Position numbers and translations under genes: made by a program. A DNA stretch of 6,061 nt from an uncultured Solobacterium sp. GTDB lineage: Bacteria > Bacillota_I > Bacilli_A > Erysipelotrichales > Erysipelotrichaceae. The notes beneath the pieces are model-generated. The model saw nothing but the letters and a program-made list of their open reading frames with translations, was not told the DNA's origin and searched no databases. This document shows, in pieces, positions 1 through 5,982 of the stretch. The stretch covers positions 1-6,061 of the forward strand of contig CAJJTI010000115.1 of assembly GCA_905194705.1 (NCBI GenBank), written 5' to 3'. The stretch's first letter is position 1; each line of letters starts with the position of its first letter.

Positions 1-302
1 ATGGTGTCCGTTCTAAAAATAAAGATATTAATGAAGTATTTTGTGAACATTATCTAAATGGATATTGTGATGGTTCTTATAGAGATATCGGAAGAAATAT
101 AAAAAATTTATATTTTCGAATTTTAACATTTAATAAACATGTTCATTTTATGTTTGGTGCAGATGGTAAAAATTATCGAAATATGCGCAGAGTAGAATTT
201 GGTGATAAAATAATCGCTATCCCGGGAATTTATGCATGTAGTCCTGGTAAATCATATTTTGATTGTACGTTCTCTAAAATAGAGACTGGAGGTATATTAT
301 GA
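1..302 (+). CDS. DUF1349-like protein, C-terminal part (5' end outside window)
   Basis: The frame starting at base 3 stays open from the window edge for 99 codons and ends at TGA 300-302, so this is the C-terminal part of a longer gene. The residues look like the end of a DUF1349 (YesU-like, concanavalin-A-like beta-sandwich) domain. They show alternating beta-strand residues, then 'GADGKNYRNMRRVEF', then 'GIYACSPGKSYFDCTFSKIE', which matches the family's usual pattern of 'DGxxW/Y..R', 'G.yAqSP' and a final strand ending in 'F..i'. Proteins of this family are about 200 residues long and are uncharacterised or linked to carbohydrate use, so I claim no reaction. The stop overlaps the pepT start in an ATGA junction, which suggests translational coupling and a shared mRNA. 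The family call rests on remembered motif shape. A C-terminal Con-A-like domain of a glycosidase is the main alternative. Confidence 0.6.
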   Translation, partial: GVRSKNKDINEVFCEHYLNGYCDGSYRDIGRNIKNLYFRILTFNKHVHFMFGADGKNYRNMRRVEFGDKIIAIPGIYACSPGKSYFDCTFSKIETGGIL

Positions 303-1516
303 AAGCAGAAGATAGATTAATAAAATATGTATGTGTTCCAACTATGTCAGATCCTGAAAGCTCAACAAGTCCATCCACTTCAAAACAACTTGTTTTAGGC
401 AAGATGCTTGTTGAAGAATTGAAGGAAGTTGGTATAACAGATGCATATATTGACGAATATGGTTATGTTTATGGCCATTTACCTTCAAATATTGAAAAAG
501 AAGTTAAAACAGTAGGTTTTGTAGCTCACATGGATACAGCACCTGATTACAATGATGAAGGAGCTAAACCTAGAATTATTCGTAATTATGATGGTAAAGA
601 TATTGAACTAAGTCCTGGTGTAGTAACTAAAATATCTGACTTTCCACATATGGCTATGCTTCAGGGTAGAGATATCATGGTAACTGATGGTAATACATTA
701 CTTGGTGCTGATGATAAAGCTGGTATTGTCGCTATTATGCAGGCTTTAGAGTATTATCATGAACATCCTGAAGTAAAACATGGAAAAGTTTCTATTGCCT
801 TTACACCTGATGAAGAAATTGGCAGAGGTACAGAACATTTTGACTTAAAGGCTTTTTCTGCTGATTTTGGTTACACAATGGATGGTGGAGAAATTAAATA
901 CTATTGTGATGAAACATTTAATGCGGCTAGTGCTGTAGTAACTGTTCATGGTTTTTCTATTCACCCAGGAAGTGCTAAAAACAAGATGATTAATGCCCAA
1001 AATGTAGCAATGGAATTCCATGCAATGTTACCAAGCTATATGCGTCCTGAACATACAGAAAATAGAGAAGGATTTATTCATCTAACAGATATGAATGGTT
1101 CTTGCAATGATGCAAAACTTGAATATATTATTCGTGATCATGATGCAAAGAAGCTTGAAGATAAGATGCATTTGATGGAAAGAGCTGCTAAATGGATTAA
1201 TGATTTATATGGAGAAAATACACTTGAGTTAAAGCTTGAAAAAGGATATAGAAATATGAAAGAAATTATTTCTGCTCATCCTGAAGTAAGTAATATTGCC
1301 TGGTCTGCTCTTGAAGAATTAGGTATTAAGCCAGAATTAGAATCATGTCGTGGTGGAACAGATGGAGCTAACTTGTCATTTATGGGCTTGCCTTGTCCAA
1401 ATTTAGGAACAGGTGCAGGTAATATGCATGGTAGATATGAATATTGTGATTTATATGAATTAGAAAAATCCAGCGAACTTATTAGAATTATTATTAGAAA
1501 AGTGATGGAGGAATAA
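299..1516 (+). CDS. pepT: Peptidase T (M20B zinc aminotripeptidase)
   Basis: This is a cytoplasmic di-zinc aminopeptidase that removes the N-terminal residue from tripeptides, the last stage of peptide use. The 405-residue length matches the roughly 408 of enterobacterial PepT. The expected M20 metal and catalytic residues are visible: H77 and D79 in 'AHMDTAPD', bridging D138 in 'LLGADDKAG', catalytic E172 and metal ligand E173 in 'FTPDEEIGRG', D195 in 'TMDGGE', and H377 in 'GAGNMHGRYEY'. The dimerisation/lid insert between about residues 208 and 320 carries the family motif 'IHPGSAKNKMINA' (H222). The start is ATG 299, set by GGAGG at 288-292 with a 6-base spacer. It overlaps the upstream stop by four bases, and the next gene begins one base after the TAA. 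All key residues are present, so an active enzyme is expected. Confidence 0.96.
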   Translation: MKAEDRLIKYVCVPTMSDPESSTSPSTSKQLVLGKMLVEELKEVGITDAYIDEYGYVYGHLPSNIEKEVKTVGFVAHMDTAPDYNDEGAKPRIIRNYDGKDIELSPGVVTKISDFPHMAMLQGRDIMVTDGNTLLGADDKAGIVAIMQALEYYHEHPEVKHGKVSIAFTPDEEIGRGTEHFDLKAFSADFGYTMDGGEIKYYCDETFNAASAVVTVHGFSIHPGSAKNKMINAQNVAMEFHAMLPSYMRPEHTENREGFIHLTDMNGSCNDAKLEYIIRDHDAKKLEDKMHLMERAAKWINDLYGENTLELKLEKGYRNMKEIISAHPEVSNIAWSALEELGIKPELESCRGGTDGANLSFMGLPCPNLGTGAGNMHGRYEYCDLYELEKSSELIRIIIRKVMEE

Positions 1517-1517
1517 T

Positions 1518-2456
1518 ATGATTTGTACATGTACTTTAAATCCATCATTAGATTACTACATGGAATTTGAAGAACCAGTGGTCAAAAATGCTACAAATAG
1601 AAGTAAAATGGAGTATTTTGCGGCTGGTGGAAAAGGTATTAATATTTCTATTGTTTTAAATAATCTAGCAATACCAACACGTGCATTTGGTTTTTTAGGT
1701 GGTTTCACAAAAGATTACTATATTGAGTTATTACAAAAATATACTTATGTTCAACCAAGTTTTACTTATGTAGACGGTGCCACAAGAATCAATGTAAAAG
1801 TAAATGACGGCGATGATACAGATTTAAATGCCATGGGACCATATATTACGGAAGATAAAATGGCAAATTTAAAAGCTAAAGTGGAACGTCTTGGTGAAGG
1901 AGATTATTTTGCCTTAGCTGGTAATTGTCCTGATTATTTGGAGAAAGATGTTATTACTTTACTGCATGATGCAATAGCAGACAAAGTGCGTGTTGTTTTA
2001 GATACAAATATACGAATTATGCATGCATGCATGAAGAGTGGTCCGTTCTTAGTGAAAACAACAAAGAAAGAACTTGAGCAGTATTGTGAAAAGTCATTAA
2101 ATACAAAAAAAGAATTATTGCAGGAAATGGTTAATATGCATAATGAAGGGGCAAAAAATGTTTTATTACTTTCTGGGCATGAATCCATTATGGTATGTGA
2201 CAGTGGCATTTATACATGTGATATTCTTCAAGAAGAAAATATTGTAAATACTGTTGGTATGGGTGATTCTTTAACAGGTGGTTTCTTGATGAATTACTTA
2301 CGTTCAAGCGATTCTGTCGATTCCTTTAAATTTGCATCATGCTGTACAAGTGCAACAGCACATTCTAAAGGATTAGCTACCAGGGAAAAGATAGACTCCT
2401 TTTACGAAAAGACAGAAATTAAACAAATTAAAAACATAGAAGAGGTAGATGAATGA
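1518..2456 (+). CDS. PfkB-family sugar kinase, 1-phosphofructokinase-like (divergent)
   Basis: This 312-residue ribokinase/PfkB-fold kinase is closest in layout to FruK (fructose-1-phosphate to fructose-1,6-bisphosphate) and LacC (tagatose-6-phosphate kinase). FruK-like marks are the N-terminal 'TLNPSLDY', 'GGKGINIS' (37-44), 'FGFLGGFTKDY' (57-67), 'TRINVKV' (89-95) and the catalytic Asp in 'VGMGDSLTGGF' (D250). Several normally conserved positions differ. The usual 'SGSLP' is 'AGNCP' (134-138), 'DTSGE' is 'DTNIR' (162-166), the 'KPN' before the NxxE motif is 'KTT' (180-182), and 'GAGD' is 'GMGD' (247-250). Family is therefore secure, but substrate and even activity are not. No fructose PTS or fruR-type gene lies in the window. 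The start is ATG 1518 with GGAGG at 1507-1511 inside the end of pepT. The stop overlaps the next start by four bases. Confidence 0.88.
   Translation: MICTCTLNPSLDYYMEFEEPVVKNATNRSKMEYFAAGGKGINISIVLNNLAIPTRAFGFLGGFTKDYYIELLQKYTYVQPSFTYVDGATRINVKVNDGDDTDLNAMGPYITEDKMANLKAKVERLGEGDYFALAGNCPDYLEKDVITLLHDAIADKVRVVLDTNIRIMHACMKSGPFLVKTTKKELEQYCEKSLNTKKELLQEMVNMHNEGAKNVLLLSGHESIMVCDSGIYTCDILQEENIVNTVGMGDSLTGGFLMNYLRSSDSVDSFKFASCCTSATAHSKGLATREKIDSFYEKTEIKQIKNIEEVDE
2019..2033 (+). repeat. ATGC tetranucleotide microsatellite (3.75 copies) inside the kinase gene
   Basis: Three full ATGC units plus ATG run from 2019 to 2033 within the kinase gene and encode residues around 'MHACM' (168-172). The tract is also self-complementary (GCATGC palindromes). 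It lies just after the 'DTNIR' segment, in a helix-forming stretch. Matching this stretch to the usual FruK pattern from 'DTSG' to 'KPN' needs no gap, so the reading frame appears intact here. A gain or loss of one unit would shift the frame. Confidence 0.85.
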
Positions 2457-3034
2457 AGAAAATTGTTTTAATCTTAACAGCTTTGTTAACATTTGTTTCT
2501 TGCGGTAAACAGGAACAAGAAATAGATAAAACAGTTACAATCACAAATTCTGTAGAATTAAATACATATGATGCAGATATGAGAGGATATAAGTGGTTAT
2601 ATGACAGTGAACCTGCTTTTACAGAGATAACACTAGAAGAATCTATACGTATATTCAAAGAAAAGGGAAGTGGGATTTTATATTATGGATATGTGGGTTG
2701 TCCATGGTGTGAAAGAGCTGTTCCTATTTTGAATAAAGTAGCGAAAGAAACAGGTGTTACCGTTTATTATATCAATGTGCATTTCCAGACAACAATGGAA
2801 GCGTATAATGAACTGATGACTTATATCTCACCAATTTTAGAAAAAGATTCTGAAGGTGAACCGGTTTTCAAAGTTCCTGAAGTTATTGCAGTTAAAGATG
2901 GTGAAATAACAGACCATCATTTAGCTCTTGTGGAAGATTTTAAAATTGAAAATGATGATTCACAAATGAGCGACAGTCAAAAGAAAGAACTGGAAGATAT
3001 TTATCTGAATTTGATTCAAAGTGCTAAAGACTAG
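2453..3034 (+). CDS. Thioredoxin-fold lipoprotein with CPWC redox motif
   Basis: This 193-residue protein should be exported and lipid-anchored. It has a short Lys-rich start, a hydrophobic core at residues 4-15, and a lipobox 'TFVSC' whose Cys17 would be acylated and become the mature N-terminus. After a linker of about 40 residues comes a thioredoxin-like domain. A beta strand 'GILYYGYVG' leads into the redox motif CPWC (83-86) at the start of a helix, then 'VTVYYINVHF', then 'KVPEVIAVKDGEI' with Pro142 as the likely cis-proline. A role in thiol-disulfide exchange at the outer membrane face fits; the partner is unknown. The general layout resembles Firmicute thioredoxin-like proteins of the PedC/bacteriocin-accessory type, but no bacteriocin genes are visible. 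ATG 2453 overlaps the kinase stop (ATGA), with AGAGG at 2441-2445. The TAG stop lies inside a terminator hairpin. Confidence 0.85.
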   Translation: MKKIVLILTALLTFVSCGKQEQEIDKTVTITNSVELNTYDADMRGYKWLYDSEPAFTEITLEESIRIFKEKGSGILYYGYVGCPWCERAVPILNKVAKETGVTVYYINVHFQTTMEAYNELMTYISPILEKDSEGEPVFKVPEVIAVKDGEITDHHLALVEDFKIENDDSQMSDSQKKELEDIYLNLIQSAKD

Positions 3035-3055
3035 TAAAATAGTCTTAGCATTTTT
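3022..3055 (+). terminator. Rho-independent terminator overlapping the lipoprotein stop codon
   Basis: The left arm is 3022-3033 and the right arm 3040-3050. They pair over 11 base pairs with one bulged A and a 6-base loop (GTAAAA, 3034-3039). T5 follows at 3051-3055. The left arm contains the last codons of the lipoprotein gene, and its TAG stop (3032-3034) sits at the stem-loop boundary, so a ribosome terminating there would cover the hairpin. It should end the DUF1349-pepT-kinase-lipoprotein transcript. The stem is AT-rich, so some read-through into the acetyltransferase is possible. Confidence 0.8.
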
Positions 3056-3074
3056 AATTATAGAAAGAACGCCT

Positions 3075-3536
3075 ATGATACTTGATTGGTTATTAAGAGA
3101 AAAAAGAATTCCTGGAGATAAAGTTGATCTTGTACTTGAAAAAGATATTGATCCTGAATATTCATCAGACCATGCAAGAAATTTAATTTATGGAATATAT
3201 TTGCATAAATCTAATAAATTACTGGGAACATGTGATTTAAGAGTAGGAATGAACGAAGAATTATATTTTTCAGGAAATATTGGTTATCGTATCTATGAAT
3301 CTAATAGAGGACATCATTATGCCTATTACGCTTGTGAGATGTTATTTGATATAGCGAAAGATGATTATGCTATGGATAAACTAATTATCACTTGTTCACC
3401 AGATAACATTCCTTCGCGAAAAACATTAGAAAAGTTAGGTGGAACACTCCTTGAAGTAGCTGAAGTACCATGCAATCACTGGCTTTATAAACGTGGAGAA
3501 ACCATCAAGAATATTTATGAATATATTCTTAAATGA
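3075..3536 (+). CDS. GNAT-family N-acetyltransferase
   Basis: With the start at ATG 3075 the product has 153 residues, the usual size of a single GNAT domain of the RimJ/RimL-like type. Such proteins transfer an acetyl group from acetyl-CoA to an amine; the substrate cannot be told here. Visible features are a substrate-strand region 'YGIYLHKSNKLLGTCDLR' (39-56), the strand 'GNIGYRIYESNRGHHYAYYA' (67-86) whose 'NRGHHYA' matches the acetyl-CoA pyrophosphate loop (R/QxxGxG/A), and 'SPDNIPSRKTLEKLGG' (108-123), the classic 'N..S..l.eklGF' motif of the last helix. The frame also opens further upstream to GTG 3021, but that start would lie inside the terminator and the previous gene, so I prefer 3075. 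No good Shine-Dalgarno precedes it, only a purine-rich AGAAAGAA, so the start is less certain than the family. Confidence 0.85.
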   Translation: MILDWLLREKRIPGDKVDLVLEKDIDPEYSSDHARNLIYGIYLHKSNKLLGTCDLRVGMNEELYFSGNIGYRIYESNRGHHYAYYACEMLFDIAKDDYAMDKLIITCSPDNIPSRKTLEKLGGTLLEVAEVPCNHWLYKRGETIKNIYEYILK

Positions 3537-3542
3537 AATTAT

Positions 3543-3551
3543 TGTTATAAT
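3543..3551 (+). promoter_or_regulatory. Perfect extended -10 promoter element directly upstream of the cardiolipin synthase start
   Basis: Bases 3543-3551 read TGTTATAAT, an exact match to the extended -10 consensus TGnTATAAT for the housekeeping sigma factor. No convincing -35 hexamer is seen 16-18 bases upstream, which extended -10 promoters tolerate. With the -10 hexamer ending at 3551, the predicted +1 is base 3558, the A of the cls ATG. The element lies in the 21-base gap after the acetyltransferase stop. In AT-rich DNA, TATAAT alone would be weak evidence; the TG and the position strengthen it. Confidence 0.6.
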
Positions 3552-3557
3552 AATGCT

Positions 3558-5087
3558 ATGCGTCGTTTAGTAAAAATATTAACAAGTAGAGTTATTTCTA
3601 TTGCTCTGTCGATTATTGCACAAATTGTGTTTTTATATTTGTCTCTATGCAGGATTGCAAGTTTTGATAAATTTCAGCCTTTCATGGAGGCGGTAGCGTT
3701 AGTGATTGTAATTTATATTATCAATAAACAAGAAGATCCTTCTTATACAATAGGTTGGTGTGTTTTAATACTAGTTTTCCCGGTATTGGGAGTAATGCTG
3801 TATTTACTTTGTGCAGGTAGAAAAATGCCTAAGAAATTAACTAAAGGAACAACTCAGGTAAACGAAAGTATGGCTGATTTACTAGTACAGGACGAAAATG
3901 TATTAGAAGAGATTAAAGAAAATAATGAGGATTTATACCGCGTGTATTCTTGTGGATATTTAACATCAAAATTTCCAGTATATAAAAATACCAAAGCGAC
4001 ATATTTTAACAGCGGTGAAGAATTTTTTCCGGTTTTATTAGAAGAATTGCGTAAAGCAAAACATTTCATCTTTTTGGAATTTTTTATCATCGATTTTGGT
4101 GAGATGTGGGATAGCGTATTAGCAATATTACAAGAAAAAGTTAAAGAAGGCGTTGAAGTAAAACTGATATATGATGATTTTGGTTGCTCAGCGACTATTC
4201 CTCAACATTATGATAGAACTTTAAAAAGAATTGGTATCGAAACATATCGCTTTAATAAATTAAGACCAGCGCTTATTATTCAAATGAACAATAGAGATCA
4301 TAGAAAAGTTATCGTAATTGATAATAATGTAGCTTTTACGGGTGGTGTTAATTTGGCAGATGAATATATCAATGTCATTAACCGTTTTGGCTATTGGAAA
4401 GATTCTGCTATACGTTTAGAGGGTGAAGCTGTCTGGAGCTTTACAGTAATGTTTTTAGGTATGTTTAGTTACCTGAGGGAAAGAAAAGAACAAATAGATT
4501 ATGCAAAATACAAGCTTCCTTGTATTGAAACTCACTCTAACAGTTATTTTCAACCATTTAGTGATACCCCTACAGATGAGGTTAATTTAGGTTTATCCGC
4601 ACATTTAAGCTTAATCAATCAAGCAAAAAGATATGTATATATTGATACACCATATTTAATATTAAATACAGATATGCAGACAGCTTTAATATTAGCTGCA
4701 CAATCTGGTGTAGATGTTAGAATATTAGTTCCTCATATTCCTGATAAAAAATATGTATTTTCAATTACGCAGTCAAACTATGAAGCATTAATTAAGGCTG
4801 GTGTAAGAGTATATGAATTTACCCCTGGATTTAACCATTGTAAAAATATAATCAGTGATGATTATATTGGATTAGTTGGTACGGTAAATACGGATTATCG
4901 AAGCTATTATCTTCACTTTGAAGATGGTGTTATCCTTCAGGATGAAAAGATTGTATTAGAAATGAAACAGGGATATTTAAAGGCTCTAGAAGTGTCACAT
5001 GAAGTTACTTTAAAAGAATGTAGAAAATTCCCATTATATAAAAGAATATGGCGTGCAGTTCTTAAACTTATGGCACCATTATTCTAA
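3558..5087 (+). CDS. cls: Cardiolipin synthase (phospholipase D superfamily, two HKD motifs)
   Basis: This membrane enzyme joins two phosphatidylglycerol molecules into cardiolipin and releases glycerol. The 509 residues follow the Firmicute Cls plan. The N-terminal part has hydrophobic membrane segments at about 12-30, 43-56 and 65-85, with 'YIINKQEDPSYTIGW' between the last two as in the family. Two phospholipase D domains follow. The first HKD motif is H248-K250-D255 in 'DHRKVIVID' with 'GGVNLADEY' after it. The second is H427-K429-D434 in 'GFNHCKNIISD' followed by 'GTVNTDYRS'. All catalytic residues are present. The start 'MRRLVKIL' looks like typical Cls N-termini, and no other start codon lies between the previous in-frame stop (TGA 3534) and ATG 3558. 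There is no Shine-Dalgarno sequence before it, and a perfect extended -10 predicts a leaderless mRNA. Confidence 0.95.
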   Translation: MRRLVKILTSRVISIALSIIAQIVFLYLSLCRIASFDKFQPFMEAVALVIVIYIINKQEDPSYTIGWCVLILVFPVLGVMLYLLCAGRKMPKKLTKGTTQVNESMADLLVQDENVLEEIKENNEDLYRVYSCGYLTSKFPVYKNTKATYFNSGEEFFPVLLEELRKAKHFIFLEFFIIDFGEMWDSVLAILQEKVKEGVEVKLIYDDFGCSATIPQHYDRTLKRIGIETYRFNKLRPALIIQMNNRDHRKVIVIDNNVAFTGGVNLADEYINVINRFGYWKDSAIRLEGEAVWSFTVMFLGMFSYLRERKEQIDYAKYKLPCIETHSNSYFQPFSDTPTDEVNLGLSAHLSLINQAKRYVYIDTPYLILNTDMQTALILAAQSGVDVRILVPHIPDKKYVFSITQSNYEALIKAGVRVYEFTPGFNHCKNIISDDYIGLVGTVNTDYRSYYLHFEDGVILQDEKIVLEMKQGYLKALEVSHEVTLKECRKFPLYKRIWRAVLKLMAPLF

Positions 5088-5111
5088 TTATGATAAGCTT
5101 ATAAACTGATT

Positions 5112-5117
5112 AAGGAG
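5112..5117 (+). promoter_or_regulatory. Ribosome binding site of the patatin-like gene
   Basis: AAGGAG lies 10 bases before ATG 5128. The spacing is slightly long but normal for low-GC Gram-positive bacteria. It supports that start and contrasts with the missing Shine-Dalgarno sites of the acetyltransferase and cls genes just upstream. Confidence 0.8.
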
Positions 5118-5127
5118 ACAAAGATTT

Positions 5128-5982
5128 ATGGAAAAATATGCATTAGTCCTTGAAGGTGGCGGAATGCGTGGAGCCTATACCATGGGGGCTTTAGCATGGT
5201 TAAATGATAATGGCATTACTTTTGATTATGGTGCTGGAATATCTTCTGGAGCTGTTGGCTTAGTATGTTATATGGAAAAAAATAAAAAGACCCCTTATAA
5301 CATGGTGGTTAAATATGCCTGCAATGGTGAAAATGTTGGTTTTAAAGCATTTTTAACAGAAAAACATTATGTTGCATATAACCGTTTATTTAAAGAGGAT
5401 TTACTTGGAAAAGAACATTTTTCTGTTAAACCGTTATTAGATAATCCAATGCTTGGTGAAATTGGTATGTATGATCTTAAAAAAGGTGAAACAATATTTA
5501 TTAATGTAAAAGATATTGATGATAATCTTGACTTACTAAGAGGAGCTTGTGCTTTACCTATCGCTTCTGCAGTAGTAGATTATCAAGATGAAAAATATTT
5601 AGATGGTGGAATTACAACAATGATTCCTATTGAAAGATCTATTGAACAAGGATGTACAAAGCATCTTGTGATTACAACAAAACCAGAAGGCTATGTTAGA
5701 AAACCTGCAAGTAAAATTGTTTTATTGTTAATGAGAATCTTTTATAGAAAATATCCTTGTATTCGTAAAGATTATAAAGTACGTCATATCAATTACTATA
5801 AACAAATGGATCTTATCGATAACTTGGTTAAAGAAAAAGATGCGATTATGGTTAGACCATCTCGCACAATCAATATTTCGAGATTTAAAGGTAATCCAAA
5901 AGATTTAGATGAGTTATATCATCTTGGTTATCAGGATATGGAAGAAAAAAGAGAAGAAATATATTCTTTCCTGGTATATTGA
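5128..5982 (+). CDS. Patatin-like phospholipase (YjjU-type)
   Basis: This 284-residue patatin-fold acyl hydrolase should cleave acyl esters of phospholipids or other lipids with a Ser-Asp dyad. The hallmark blocks are all present. They are the oxyanion loop 'EGGGMRGAYTMG' (9-20), the nucleophile elbow G-I-S-S-G (37-41, Ser39) and the 'LDGG' motif with catalytic Asp159. The C-terminal part 'VRPSRTINISRF' plus 'LYHLGYQD' (about 242-270) fits the bacterial YjjU-like branch. It has no signal peptide or clear transmembrane segment, so it is probably cytoplasmic or peripheral to the membrane. A hydrophobic, basic stretch at 196-210 could touch lipid. It starts 40 bases after cls with its own AAGGAG and no terminator between them, so co-transcription with cls is likely. 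Some homologues are secreted toxins, but this one lacks export signals. Confidence 0.92.
   Translation: MEKYALVLEGGGMRGAYTMGALAWLNDNGITFDYGAGISSGAVGLVCYMEKNKKTPYNMVVKYACNGENVGFKAFLTEKHYVAYNRLFKEDLLGKEHFSVKPLLDNPMLGEIGMYDLKKGETIFINVKDIDDNLDLLRGACALPIASAVVDYQDEKYLDGGITTMIPIERSIEQGCTKHLVITTKPEGYVRKPASKIVLLLMRIFYRKYPCIRKDYKVRHINYYKQMDLIDNLVKEKDAIMVRPSRTINISRFKGNPKDLDELYHLGYQDMEEKREEIYSFLVY

Noticed and set aside
1..57. ATG at base 1 as the start of a small gene
   Set aside because: That frame stops after 18 codons, while the frame from base 3 is open to 302 and shows a recognisable domain end.
1276..1548. Open frame on the minus strand, 90 codons, within pepT and the kinase start
   Set aside because: It is antisense to strongly conserved PepT coding sequence, has no recognisable domain, and fits the expected shadow of an AT-rich gene. 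The minus-strand frames at 1934-2209, 2428-2658 and 3854-4090 are rejected for the same reason.
3021..3074. GTG start at 3021 extending the acetyltransferase by 18 residues
   Set aside because: It overlaps the lipoprotein coding end and the terminator hairpin, has no ribosome binding site, and the extra residues are not part of a GNAT domain. ATG 3075 gives a normal-length protein.
5089..5102. TATGAT (5089-5094) as a separate promoter for the patatin-like gene, and the overlapping palindrome ATAAGCTTAT (5093-5102) as a terminator or operator
   Set aside because: No -35 or TG extension supports the -10 match. The palindrome has no loop or T-run and is a single short copy. Both are expected by chance in AT-rich DNA.
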